A stretch of DNA of 64,000 nt from Planctomycetota bacterium (lineage in GTDB: Bacteria; Planctomycetota; JACOTG01; JAJDCM01). The stretch's first letter is position 1, and each line of letters starts with the position of its first letter. Position numbers and translations under genes: made by a program. This document shows, piece by piece, positions 42,647 to 51,817 of this stretch. The stretch lies in the NCBI GenBank assembly GCA_029260825.1, contig JAJDCM010000367.1, positions 16,584 through 80,583 on the forward strand. Direction: 5' to 3'. The notes below the pieces were generated by a model. The model did not search any database, was not told the DNA's origin, and was given only the letters and a program-made list of their open reading frames with translations.

Positions 42647-42828
42647 GGGAATTTCCTTCGCTCGTTTCCACAGGCAAGAAAACTGGCAATGTCATCATGG
42701 ATCCTCCTCCGCGAACGAGGAGTCCCACAAGCCAAAACACTTTCGGATATTATCGCTCCCTCCTTCCAACGCGAATCCTCAAGAGCGGTGGCTCAAACCT
42801 GCGGATGGGAACGGTGTGATCCATATTG

Positions 42829-43230
42829 CTAGAACGGCCAGAGTTTGTACTCCGCAAGGCTTGAGTAGTCCGCAGCGTCGATGCTTGTGACAACATCGCT
42901 CTGGTCGAGAACGATGATCCAGCCATTCGTCCCGACCTGACTGTGACCGATAGCCAGGAGGGGAAAGGGGCTGAAACCGACCGTCACGCCGACCCCCATT
43001 CCTTTCTGAATCCGCTGGGTATAGACCAGGACCTCGAAGTCTCCAGATGTGTGAAAAACGTCAACGGGGACACCGAGCTGATCGTAGATTTGCGCCTTCG
43101 TTGTCACCCCAGGGAGGATCGCACTCGTGTCGTCCGGACGAACTCCGATGCGCGCCTGAGTGCAGCTCGTGAGCCCGAGGAGCACAAGAAAGGCGAGGGC
43201 AAAAATGAGTCGGATCGGTTGAACGTTCAT
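42829..43230 (-). CDS. Lipoprotein with BamE/SmpA-like fold (third of three)
   Basis: This 133-residue protein has a lipobox (LLGLTSC, Cys 23) and a short beta/alpha domain starting ILPGVTTKAQIYDQLGVP, the SmpA/OmlA-type I-x-x-G-x-T opening. It ends EYKLWPF. Its ATG overlaps the stop of the upstream lipoprotein gene (ATGA). It is the last gene of a minus-strand operon of three related lipoproteins. The role is probably outer-membrane-associated; no substrate or partner can be named. Confidence 0.75.
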   Translation of the reverse strand: MNVQPIRLIFALAFLVLLGLTSCTQARIGVRPDDTSAILPGVTTKAQIYDQLGVPVDVFHTSGDFEVLVYTQRIQKGMGVGVTVGFSPFPLLAIGHSQVGTNGWIIVLDQSDVVTSIDAADYSSLAEYKLWPF

Positions 43231-43664
43231 ACTTTGGGTTTCTCCGAGCTCAGCTTGTTCGATGAGGGAGCGCGGTCGGCCGTGTCCTCAAACGGTGGCC
43301 GTACGACGTCTCGTCTGCTCCTGGTCACGTACGTGACCCTTCCGTTGAGATCGCACTCGATCAAGAGTTCATCGACTTCCACCGATTCCTCCCAACCGAA
43401 AGGGAGCCAGAGAAAGTACCGAGCAATGAACCCGGTCGTGCGGACATCCGTTGCGCTGTACTTGAAGGAACGGGTGTCTTTGATGGGAATGTCTGGAGCA
43501 CCGAGCTTTCGAAGGACCTCCCGGAAATGTGTCTTTCCGACCTCGATAAACGATGTGTCCAGGTTTCGAGCGCCGTCGTTGATCACCGTGCGAGAGAAAA
43601 AACAACCGGAGGCCGAGAAGGACAAGGCAATTGCCAGGAACATTATCAGGATTGATCGCTGCAT
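43227..43664 (-). CDS. Lipoprotein with BamE/SmpA-like fold (second of three)
   Basis: I take the ATG at 43664 because GGAG lies seven bases upstream, giving 145 residues; a TTG 12 bases earlier is the alternative. It has a lipobox ending in SASGC followed by FF. The domain begins FIEVGKTHFREVLRKLGAP, matching its neighbours, and contains FLWLPFGWEE near the middle. An about 45-residue charged, disordered tail follows the beta domain. It is translationally coupled to both neighbours. Confidence 0.75.
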   Translation of the reverse strand: MQRSILIMFLAIALSFSASGCFFSRTVINDGARNLDTSFIEVGKTHFREVLRKLGAPDIPIKDTRSFKYSATDVRTTGFIARYFLWLPFGWEESVEVDELLIECDLNGRVTYVTRSRRDVVRPPFEDTADRAPSSNKLSSEKPKV

Positions 43665-43665
43665 G

Positions 43666-44061
43666 TCAGACTCCAAATGGCCAGTAGTCCCATGTGAGCT
43701 CCTTGGAGTTCTCGCTCACGCTCACTTGCTGGACGACTCCGTCCTTGTTCACAATAATCAGCGCCGAGTCGACTCCGACATTCGTCCTGCTGAAATTCAC
43801 GATGAGGAGATTCAAGGAGTTCTTCTTCGAGTCTCCGAACGTATAGAGCAAGACCTGCCCTCCGTCCGAGGTGGGAATGATGTTGTTGGGAGGACCGCCG
43901 ACCAATTTGGGTACATCGGCAATCTTCGTCTTGCCAACCACGATTCCCTCGACCCTGTCGTGAAAATCGGAAATATTTGTCCGTGATCGATTCCATGCAC
44001 ATCCCCCGGAGAACAAGGTCCCCAGGAAACAGGCCAACAGGACAATTTTCGTGCCGCGCAT
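43666..44061 (-). CDS. Lipoprotein with BamE/SmpA-like fold (first of three)
   Basis: The ATG at 44061, with GGAGAG upstream, gives 131 residues and an N-terminal lipobox (FSGGC). The domain starts IVVGKTKIADVPKLVGGPP, has a DGGQVLLYTFGD strand pair and ends WDYWPFGV. The frame extends far upstream without a plausible start, so the shorter form is chosen. It heads the three-gene lipoprotein operon. Confidence 0.75.
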   Translation of the reverse strand: MRGTKIVLLACFLGTLFSGGCAWNRSRTNISDFHDRVEGIVVGKTKIADVPKLVGGPPNNIIPTSDGGQVLLYTFGDSKKNSLNLLIVNFSRTNVGVDSALIIVNKDGVVQQVSVSENSKELTWDYWPFGV

Positions 44062-44305
44062 ATGCTCTCCTCTTTCTCTTATATTTGTCTGAACCGAATG
44101 CCAGCTTCCGACCGCCGAGACGCTTGATCTCCTGGCCGTTACCCGAGCATCCGCCAAGCTCAGGCACCGCAAGTCTATCAATCCTCCGCTGATAGTCCGG
44201 TAATAAAGCGATTTTTGGCGATGCAGAGCCGGGGTGAAAGGACTGTCCTCCGTGAAGCTTCGTTTCTCGAATCCCGTCATCGCTCGGCAAACACATGACC
44301 CTCTG

Positions 44306-47300
44306 TCACCGGTTGCAAGCTCCATTCTGCTCGGCGAGCTTCCGGGTCTGTTGGCACAACTGCCAGCAGTCGTCATCCCTGGAGAGAAAGCGCTCGGCTT
44401 CGTCAAGAGCATCCAGGGCTTCATCGGCTCTCCCCAGATCAACAAAACCCATCGCCAAAAAGACAAGGGCACCAGGTCGAATCTCTTCGACCCCTTTTGC
44501 TTCGGAACGAACAAGATCCTCAAGACACATCACACCGTCCAACGAGTCTCCGCACCGAATCCTCGCGGCCCCCAAATTCCGGAGATAGAGCGGAACTTCC
44601 GTATCAAGTCCAAGCGCGATGATCGAAGCATCTCTGGATCTAGACCAGGCGTCGCTCCCGGAACCGGAGTCCAAGAGGGTTCTCCAGGTGCGCCATGCAA
44701 GTCGACGCGGGTCATTTCCCTCGGCCCGAATGACCTGCTTCATGGCCCGGCGCTCGTCGTCACCCCGGAAAGAGACTCCGGATATGAATTCCAGTCGCTC
44801 TCCCACATTCATGTCACTCGAATTCGTTTGATCGAGTCGAGCCGCCACCTCTTCCCGAAGGATTCTCTGCTGCTTCCGGACCGATTTCTCTTCCACGGAG
44901 CGCCCCTGCTCCCAAAGCCTCACCGTTCGATCTTTCGATGCCGACGCCAGAGTTGCTCCTGAAGGACTGAAGGACACCGAATTGACCCACCAGCTATGAC
45001 CGAGAAGGCGGGCAACCACCTTCATGGACTCCACGTCCCAGATCAGGATGCTTCGGTCCCTTGCACCCGAAGCTAGCCGGCTGCCATCCGGTGTAAAGCT
45101 AAGGGAGGTGACCCCGCGCGAATGGGCCTTCTCACGACGAAGTGGAACCAGCCCCATCCCCCGGATTTCCCAGATCTGGATCGATCCGCCGGTGCTCCCT
45201 CCGAACAGACGAGATCCATCCGGCGAAAAACAAAGGGACAGGATCGAATCTTCGGCACCGAGACTCGAACTCATCGCTGACCAGCTCGAAGTCTGCCACA
45301 GCTTCACTTCCCCGTCCGTCGATGCTGAGACAAGCCATCCTTCGTCTGGAGAAAAAACGAGGTCCGTGATGCCACTCCCATTTCCTTCGAGAACTCGAAG
45401 GATGCTCATGGCATCCGGATCCCAGATCAAGATGGTTCCGTCGCTTGATCCCGACGCCAACCATCGGCCGGAAAGTGAGTAAACGACCGAATCAACCCAG
45501 CCCGTGACCTCCGCGCACCGGGTGACGGCACCGGTGGAAAGATCTACAAAGCATACTGCGGGGGACCGGGTCCCGACGGCAAGCTGGTTTCCCCCGGGGT
45601 TAAACGCGACGTCGTGGACATGATGCCTGGCATAGTAAGTACCGATATCGATGGCCGATTCGGCATCCCACACCTTGATGACATAGTCCCAGCCTGCGGA
45701 AGCAAGCCGCCTTCCTTCAAGATCCCAGGCGACGGCCTGAACATAGACCGGGTGCCCCCTCAGAACCTCCACGTCGGAAGAAACCGAATCGCTCCAGAAC
45801 TTCACGGCTCCCTCGAATCCACCCGAAACAAATATCTTGCCCTTCGGTGATACCGCAAGAGCTGTAATAGGTTTCTCATGACCTCGAACAATCGACTCAA
45901 CTTTCTCGGTCTTCGTGTCCCACCACCTCAAACTCCGATCTTCGCCGGCCAGAAGGACCTTGTTGGGAGATGAGGGATGGGAAAGACCAAAGGCGATCCT
46001 GTCCGTATCAGAGCCATAGTGGCTCTCGACCCGATCTTCGCGTCCAAACGTCTGAACTCCATGACTGATGGACACGATACTCTCATCGCTTCTGTCGTAG
46101 AAAGCCCTGACCTTCCCAGGAAACCGATCCAAACGTCGAACAAGCCGTCCGGTTTCCGCATTCCACTCACACACACCGGACGCGCTCGTGAGAATCCGAT
46201 CGCCTCCATGATTGTAGGTCAAGCTGATGACATCGGCCCGATCAGCCGCGATCACAAGAATCTCTCGCCCCGAAACAACGTCGATGACGCGAACTTCCGG
46301 TCCGACCGCAATTGCTAGGGAATGCCTTTCCGGATGAAGCGCAATGTCAGGGACCGATCCCCTCTTCGACCGGAAGAGTTCGCCGACTTCCCCCCCGGTC
46401 TTCAGGCTCCACTTTTTGACCGACCCGTCCTCTGATCCGGAAATCAGCACTTGCTTTGAAAGAAATTTCACTGCATGCACAAGACCCTCATGCCCCTCGA
46501 AAGAATGGACCAGGGTTCGCTTTTCCGTATCCCAGACCTCGATCATGTTTCCGTAGGCGACGGCCAGAAGTTCTCCATCCGGGCCAAAGGAAAGAGATCG
46601 AATCCAGCTCCCGAACTCGAGGGTGCAATCACTCTGATCAAGCCTCCCGTAGAAGTGATGCCACTCCCAGTTCCGGAGAGAAGCCGGTGCCGCCTCGAGC
46701 TGCCGCCGTGCTTCCGGCACATCATTGATCCTTAGCGCCGCCTCCGCCGCGCTCATGCTGGCGATATAGCTCTGAAGCAGAGCCTCTTTCCGCTCGGAGG
46801 CAATTGCCCTCTTTGCCCGATTCTCCTGAACCATCAAGGCGGACGGAGTCACCACGACAAAAACAAGGATCACCAGAGACGCCGCTGCAATGAAGCGATT
46901 TCTTCTGACCCACTTCTGGAGATCAACCAGTGGCCCGATACGATGAGCAGCAACGGCTCGCCCATCAAGATGGGCTTCGAGATCTTCCGCCATGTCCAGC
47001 GCACTCGAATATCGCTTCTTGGGATCGCGCGTCATGGCCTTGCTGCAGATGGCCACGAGCTCGGGATGAGCATCGGGATTGATGCGATCGACGGCAACCG
47101 GTTCACCCCGATTGATCTTCTCCACGATGTCTTGCTGTTGCCCACCACGCTTCACATCTTCGTACGGCCTTTGATCCGCGAGAAAAGAATAGAGAATCGC
47201 ACCAAGAGCATAGATATCCGAAAAGGGCCCGACCGCCAGCGGGTCACCGGAAGCCTGCTCGGGCGACATATAATAAGGAGTACCGAGAACCGCACCAGCA

Positions 47301-48211
47301 ACGGTCATCAAGGGAGAATCCGGAGTGGTCTCGAGCTCATCACGACGATCTGTCCGGATAACATCCAAGTCTTCAGAGTCGGGTCGACTCTCTTCATCGT
47401 CCTTGCAGCGGCCGTTTTCAGCCAGCAATTTAGCGAGCCCCCAGTCCAGGACATAGGCCTCGCCGAACTGGCCCACCATCACATTCGAGGGCTTGAGATC
47501 CCGATGAACGACTCCCTTGGAATGAGCATAGGCAATGGTCTGGCAGATCTTCACAAGAACTCCAAGTGCCCTCTGCTGATTCCATCCTTTGTTACCCGCT
47601 CGAGCAAGGCGGAAGATCTCTCCCAGCTCCTCACCTCCAACCTTCTTCATGGTGAAGAAAACGTGGCCCTCAGCGTCGACTCCCAGGTCGTGGATCGGGA
47701 CCACGCCCGGATGATCGAGTTGCCCTGTGATTTGCGCCTCCTCGAGAAAACGAGAGAGCGCCCGGCGTGTCCGGGAGGTTGCTGCAGGCCCGGATTGGGG
47801 GCTCCGGCTGGCACCGGCCACTTTCATGGCCAGTCTTCGCTTGAGGTCGAGATCTTCGACCTCAAGGACGATACCCATCCCTCCACGACCCAGATTGCCG
47901 ACGATACGATAGCGAGAATCATCATCACCCTTGGCGATGGCTCGCTCAACCAGGCGGTCAAGACGAGCGTCGGTGGATTCCGAGCCATCGGAAGAACTCG
48001 GACGTTCTCGATCGGCGGCGATTCCACAAACCTGCTCCAGCCACACCCAATCCTTGAAGAGAGACTCGACTTCGGATGCTTCGAGGGGATGCTTCTTACG
48101 GAGGATCTCCCAGTCCTCCTGACTCGGGTCTGGTGAAGCTTCCAGAAACTCCAGAAAGACCCGTTCCGTGGACGGTGAGATCGACGACGGCCCTGTATTT
48201 TCCTTTTTCAT
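44306..48211 (-). CDS. Ser/Thr protein kinase with WD40 propeller domains
   Basis: This 1301-residue protein has a kinase domain (about residues 98-430) with LGRGGMGIV, Lys in [15 protein letters not shown], and DWG in place of DFG, a common variant in this planctomycete kinase group. One transmembrane helix follows (FIAAASLVILVFVVVTPSALM). From about residue 545 there are roughly twelve to fourteen WD40 repeats with pieces such as LVSASTDGEVKLW, LASGARDRSILIW and LASASKDRTVRLW, enough for two propellers. A C-terminal helical segment ends the protein. It is divergent from an ECF-type sigma gene, suggesting a functional pair. Confidence 0.92.
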   Translation of the reverse strand: MKKENTGPSSISPSTERVFLEFLEASPDPSQEDWEILRKKHPLEASEVESLFKDWVWLEQVCGIAADRERPSSSDGSESTDARLDRLVERAIAKGDDDSRYRIVGNLGRGGMGIVLEVEDLDLKRRLAMKVAGASRSPQSGPAATSRTRRALSRFLEEAQITGQLDHPGVVPIHDLGVDAEGHVFFTMKKVGGEELGEIFRLARAGNKGWNQQRALGVLVKICQTIAYAHSKGVVHRDLKPSNVMVGQFGEAYVLDWGLAKLLAENGRCKDDEESRPDSEDLDVIRTDRRDELETTPDSPLMTVAGAVLGTPYYMSPEQASGDPLAVGPFSDIYALGAILYSFLADQRPYEDVKRGGQQQDIVEKINRGEPVAVDRINPDAHPELVAICSKAMTRDPKKRYSSALDMAEDLEAHLDGRAVAAHRIGPLVDLQKWVRRNRFIAAASLVILVFVVVTPSALMVQENRAKRAIASERKEALLQSYIASMSAAEAALRINDVPEARRQLEAAPASLRNWEWHHFYGRLDQSDCTLEFGSWIRSLSFGPDGELLAVAYGNMIEVWDTEKRTLVHSFEGHEGLVHAVKFLSKQVLISGSEDGSVKKWSLKTGGEVGELFRSKRGSVPDIALHPERHSLAIAVGPEVRVIDVVSGREILVIAADRADVISLTYNHGGDRILTSASGVCEWNAETGRLVRRLDRFPGKVRAFYDRSDESIVSISHGVQTFGREDRVESHYGSDTDRIAFGLSHPSSPNKVLLAGEDRSLRWWDTKTEKVESIVRGHEKPITALAVSPKGKIFVSGGFEGAVKFWSDSVSSDVEVLRGHPVYVQAVAWDLEGRRLASAGWDYVIKVWDAESAIDIGTYYARHHVHDVAFNPGGNQLAVGTRSPAVCFVDLSTGAVTRCAEVTGWVDSVVYSLSGRWLASGSSDGTILIWDPDAMSILRVLEGNGSGITDLVFSPDEGWLVSASTDGEVKLWQTSSWSAMSSSLGAEDSILSLCFSPDGSRLFGGSTGGSIQIWEIRGMGLVPLRREKAHSRGVTSLSFTPDGSRLASGARDRSILIWDVESMKVVARLLGHSWWVNSVSFSPSGATLASASKDRTVRLWEQGRSVEEKSVRKQQRILREEVAARLDQTNSSDMNVGERLEFISGVSFRGDDERRAMKQVIRAEGNDPRRLAWRTWRTLLDSGSGSDAWSRSRDASIIALGLDTEVPLYLRNLGAARIRCGDSLDGVMCLEDLVRSEAKGVEEIRPGALVFLAMGFVDLGRADEALDALDEAERFLSRDDDCWQLCQQTRKLAEQNGACNR

Positions 48212-48527
48212 GCCCGCTATCCGGCCCTACCTTTCCCGTTCGATAATCAGTAGCATAAGGCGGACAAAGGAGTTCCGCAAGGTACCTGAAACCTCCGCAG
48301 ACAAGCTTTTCAAAAAAAACTCAGGAAAGTTGTCCCAAAAGCCCCCATTGCATCCGCTAGATGTGTGGAGGAAGTTGTCTGAACGGGTTTCGAAGCCCAC
48401 TTTGTTGAGGCGACGGGGCACCGGGTGCTTCTGATCCCACCATATTGGATAAGGAATATTGCTAAGACGGGCTTCCAACCCGGCGTGGACCGAAACCGTT
48501 CGATGAACCACTTCGAGAGAATCTGAT
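48212..48527. other. Divergent intergenic region between WD40 kinase and sigma factor genes
   Basis: This 316-bp spacer must hold both promoters. I see no gene, no FNR-type box and no clear inverted repeat. Sequence near 48298-48320 is A-rich (AAAAAAAACTC). Confidence 0.4.
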
Positions 48528-49124
48528 TTGGCTTCTACTGGGCCCGACAATCCGGACGACAACAAGCAAACCTTGATCCGCCAAGCACGCGACGGGGATG
48601 AGCAGGCACGGAGCGAACTCTTCAAACTCTGTTCCCCCACTCTCGAAATCTATCTGCGAAAGAGAATGGGACCGAGCCTACGCCGATTCGCCTCCTTATC
48701 TGACGTTTGCATGGAGACTTTCGGGCGCCTCTTTCGGTCCCTTCATGTACTCCCGGAGGAAGCCTCGCTTGACGATGTACAGGGGATCTTGTTTCGCAAC
48801 GCCAACTGGACCCTCGCCGACCAGGGACGCAAGGCAGCGAAGTTCCGTGGAGAGTCTGCGGGAGGCGCTACAGGCATCGAGGATCAGCCAATCGGGGAAC
48901 TCGATGCCGGAACAGTTACTCGAGACGACGAAATGGATTGGATTCGACTTCAGATCCACAGATTGAGTGAGAATCAAGCCCAGGTTGTCGAGAGAAGACT
49001 TGGGGGCATGAGCTTTGAGGCAATTGCGGAAAACCTGGGCATTGCAAAGGACACGTGTCGAAAACGCTATCTCCGAGCGTCGCTTCGGCTGAAGAAACTG
49101 ATCGGATCGGAATCCGACGCCTGA
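48528..49124 (+). CDS. ECF-type RNA polymerase sigma factor
   Basis: This 198-residue protein starts at TTG (48528), since no ATG fits in frame. Region 2 is LIRQARDGDEQARSELFKLC with MGPSLRRFASLSDVCMETF, and region 4 is LSENQAQVVERRLGGMSFEAIAENLGI in part, followed by AKDTCRKRYLRASLRLKKLI. It differs from the TIGR02999 factor at 12046 and resembles the ECF subfamilies often linked to Ser/Thr kinases in Planctomycetes. It is divergent from the WD40 kinase gene and nearly abuts the convergent secreted-protein gene (4-bp gap). Confidence 0.85.
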   Translation: MASTGPDNPDDNKQTLIRQARDGDEQARSELFKLCSPTLEIYLRKRMGPSLRRFASLSDVCMETFGRLFRSLHVLPEEASLDDVQGILFRNANWTLADQGRKAAKFRGESAGGATGIEDQPIGELDAGTVTRDDEMDWIRLQIHRLSENQAQVVERRLGGMSFEAIAENLGIAKDTCRKRYLRASLRLKKLIGSESDA

Positions 49125-49128
49125 CCCT

Positions 49129-49854
49129 CTACTGGTGAGCCTCCCAAAGGAAGGTGACGTCACTGGCGTTCCCATCCCACTCCAGAGTGAATCCATCCGG
49201 ATCAAAGCTCACCAGAGTGGCGCTCTTTCGGGTAAGACTGATGCTGTCGGCAACCGTAACGATCGCCACAATCCGGTCACTGAACTCGTGAGGTCGACCG
49301 ATGTTCGGATTGCCGCTCCAGTGCCCGACCGCATGCTGGTTCTTGACAGAAGTGGCGATGCCAATACTGCTGGAGACAATTGGCGGGCTCGCGACTCCGA
49401 TATTGAAGAGTACAGTAATTTTTACCATCGCCGGCTCGAAGCCCACCCCCGTGATGCTCTGGACGAACGGACCTTGGGATGGTCCGGTAGCCACACCTGC
49501 ATCGTGCAGCGGGGTTGCCCCCAAACCTGTGGCGACCAAAAGAGCACCTGTTACTCCCTGGGTGCCGATCGTCACCCGCACCGAACTCGTACGCGGGAAC
49601 GGACGATTGACGGTGGCCGACTCTCCTGGCGCCAGGTCGAGATCCAGTAGCACGGTACCTGTTTGGTCGGGTTGATCAAATGCCTCGATGTGCGCCGAAC
49701 AGTCTCCCGCATTGACCACCCGAAAGGCGAGGGTCACCGATCGGTTGAAAGTCCGGGTGATACCACAACCGAAGCTGAACTGAGCCGCACGGGCCGAGCC
49801 GACGGCAAGAAGAGGAAGAAAAACGGCCAGAATGGACAACTTACTCATACGCAT
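49129..49854 (-). CDS. Secreted protein with N-terminal domain shared with the tail-collar protein
   Basis: I take the ATG at 49854 (AAGGA upstream), giving 241 residues with a signal peptide (cleavage near ARAAQ). Residues about 25-115 match the N-terminal domain of the protein at 10740: CGITRTFN, VTLAFRVVNAGDCSAHIEAFDQ (in part), LAPGESATVNR and a VTIGTQG end. The C-terminal half is a beta-rich region with FDPDGFTLEW. No known family is recognised. The convergent sigma factor gene ends four bases away. Confidence 0.7.
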   Translation of the reverse strand: MRMSKLSILAVFLPLLAVGSARAAQFSFGCGITRTFNRSVTLAFRVVNAGDCSAHIEAFDQPDQTGTVLLDLDLAPGESATVNRPFPRTSSVRVTIGTQGVTGALLVATGLGATPLHDAGVATGPSQGPFVQSITGVGFEPAMVKITVLFNIGVASPPIVSSSIGIATSVKNQHAVGHWSGNPNIGRPHEFSDRIVAIVTVADSISLTRKSATLVSFDPDGFTLEWDGNASDVTFLWEAHQ

Positions 49855-50189
49855 CTTCAAGATCCTTTTTCGTTGGGTATTCCGTCGGATTCTCTTCCGA
49901 CCCGGCACAAACCCCGATCGTACCCAGAATAGGGCAGTTGCGGGGAAACAAAAACGATCATTCAGGAGCCCGAATTGAGGAGACTTCGCACCGAGTGACC
50001 GTACCAACCCTCTTCGGTTCGGAGAAATGATCCCGGCCGCGATCTCAGGACCGGAGACCCTCTCCGATCAAGGGCTGCATCCGGGCCCCCCACACAAAAA
50101 TGCTAGAAAGGAATCGGAGCCGGGTGTAGCCTTGGATACACCACTGTCATCACGGAGAATAGACAGCCTGCATCGAAACTCACGACGCC

Positions 50190-51320
50190 ATGAAAATGTC
50201 ACACAAAGAAAGCCGTGTCGCCTACGACCCCGAAACGGGAGTGGTCAGAACTCCGCCACAACACATCTTCCTTGAGCTGAGTTCCCGATGCAATCTGGTG
50301 TGTGTGCATTGCTCCAAGGACTATGGATCTCCCGGGGGGCACCCATCTTTGGACATGGACATCGCTCTTGTTCGGCATCTTTGTCCCTGGCTCCATCAAG
50401 CCCACTTTGTCAATCTCAACATGGTGGGAGAACCACTCCTTCACCCGGAGTTTTCCAAAATCCTCAAGCTTGCCAGTCCCAAGGTTGCCTCGAGCCATCG
50501 ACCCAATCTCTCCTTCAACACCAACGGCGTACTGCTGAATCCGGAAGTCGACCGGCTCATCGTCGAGCAACGAGTATCTCACGTCGTGATATCGCTGGAC
50601 GGAATAGAATCCAACGAGGCGATTCGTGGAGTACCTTATGAACTCCTCAAGAAACGGATTGCCGAGCTCGCTCACATCCGACGCGAATCAGGGTCGGACC
50701 ATCCAAAAATCGGTATTGCCTACACTCTGATGCGACGAAACCTCCACGAGCTCCCTCGAGTCATGGCAGATCTTTGTCCCTCGGGAGACATCGATGAAGT
50801 TCATGTTCAACCGTTGATCGTTTTCTATGAAGGACTGGTCGGGGAGAACGCATACCGCCAACCTGAGGTTCAATCAGTTCTGTCGCATTGTCAGACGACT
50901 GCGAGAAAGTTCGGGACATCACTCCGTGTTTTTCGTTCGACTTTCACCCAGGACGAACGTTACTCCAGCTCCGAGGATGATCCCGTCTTGCTGGGGCAGA
51001 CATCTGTTCAATACGGCTGTATCGACCCCTTCTACGAGATCAAGATCCGCTCAACCGGCGACATCATGGCATGCTCCAATGGACTCACTCCGGGGCTCAA
51101 CGTGAAGGACCTGACCCTGGACGAAGCGTGGAACCACTCCTGGTATCGCGATCTTCGAAAAAACCTCGCAGCGAAATCCTTCAAGGCGGAATGCGAGCGG
51201 TGCAGCTTCATTTTCGGGGAAGCCAGCAATCAGGAAGCATCACTACGACCAGGCGTGCACAATTCGGCCGAGCCCAGGTTCATGACTTCACCTCGGGCGG
51301 TCAATGATCCGGCTCCTTGA
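50190..51320 (+). CDS. Radical SAM protein with SPASM-like C-terminus
   Basis: This 376-residue protein has the radical SAM cluster CNLVCVHC (C-x3-C-x2-C) after HIFLELSSR, then NMVGEPLLHP and FNTNGVLL strands of the TIM-barrel core. Near the C-terminus the Cys in YGCIDPF, MACSNG and CERCSF resemble the auxiliary Fe-S sites of SPASM or twitch domains. Such proteins mature peptides or proteins or act in sulfatase maturation. Here no partner is obvious. An anaerobic sulfatase-maturase-like role is conceivable because sulfatases are nearby, but the substrate cannot be deduced. The first ATG (50190) is used; an ATG six bases later is equally possible. Confidence 0.85.
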   Translation: MKMSHKESRVAYDPETGVVRTPPQHIFLELSSRCNLVCVHCSKDYGSPGGHPSLDMDIALVRHLCPWLHQAHFVNLNMVGEPLLHPEFSKILKLASPKVASSHRPNLSFNTNGVLLNPEVDRLIVEQRVSHVVISLDGIESNEAIRGVPYELLKKRIAELAHIRRESGSDHPKIGIAYTLMRRNLHELPRVMADLCPSGDIDEVHVQPLIVFYEGLVGENAYRQPEVQSVLSHCQTTARKFGTSLRVFRSTFTQDERYSSSEDDPVLLGQTSVQYGCIDPFYEIKIRSTGDIMACSNGLTPGLNVKDLTLDEAWNHSWYRDLRKNLAAKSFKAECERCSFIFGEASNQEASLRPGVHNSAEPRFMTSPRAVNDPAP

Positions 51321-51574
51321 AGAGTCTCCGTTACTCTCTGGCCTATGCACATAAACGTGCCACTCATCCGGGCCCGCCTCGACCGCGTAATGCTCAACCC
51401 CCATGTGCTTCCAAAGATCGTACAACACGAAGAGACATGAGCACCTCCTTGGGGTTCAATCTACTCTTCGTAGCATCGGGAAACTCGTCTCATTCTTTGA
51501 CCTCTTGCCATGGCATAAAGAGAAATAGGGAAACTTTCCGCTCAAGACATCCGGGAGACGGCCTACAATCAACA
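51321..51574. other. Intergenic region before a small ORF
   Basis: This 254-bp spacer follows the radical SAM gene. I recognise no terminator, repeat or gene. A frame open upstream of 51575 has no plausible start. Confidence 0.35.
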
Positions 51575-51817
51575 ATGAAGTCCGTCCTGATCGAGGTAAC
51601 ACCAGTGATTCAAAGCATAGGAAACAATGCGTTTGAGGCTTACCAGTCCTCCATCAACCGTCACTCGGCGGCAGCCCAGCGCATCGCCGGCTCGGGCTCT
51701 CCGCAGCCTCAGGACATCGTCGATCTCAAGGCCAGCTCACTCGAAGCAAAAACAAGCCTCGCCCTCATCAAGGCTGAAAACGGGACCATCGGCTCCCTCC
51801 TCGATTTGCTCGCCTGA
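51575..51817 (+). CDS. Small protein resembling a flagellar rod/hook C-terminal segment
   Basis: This 80-residue, soluble, Ala/Ser-rich protein has a helical C-terminus, DIVDLKASSLEAKTSLALIK then GTIGSLLDLLA. It follows the pattern of flagellar basal-body rod or hook C-termini (VDL...F.AN...I...D...G.LLD). No flagellar genes are in the window. The start is an ATG at 51575 with only a weak purine-rich stretch upstream. It may be a relic, or a small protein of the same fold; function unknown. Confidence 0.5.
   Translation: MKSVLIEVTPVIQSIGNNAFEAYQSSINRHSAAAQRIAGSGSPQPQDIVDLKASSLEAKTSLALIKAENGTIGSLLDLLA

Noticed and set aside
46943-48136. Plus-strand open frame of 397 codons
   Set aside because: It is antisense to the kinase domain of the WD40 kinase, whose catalytic motifs are intact.
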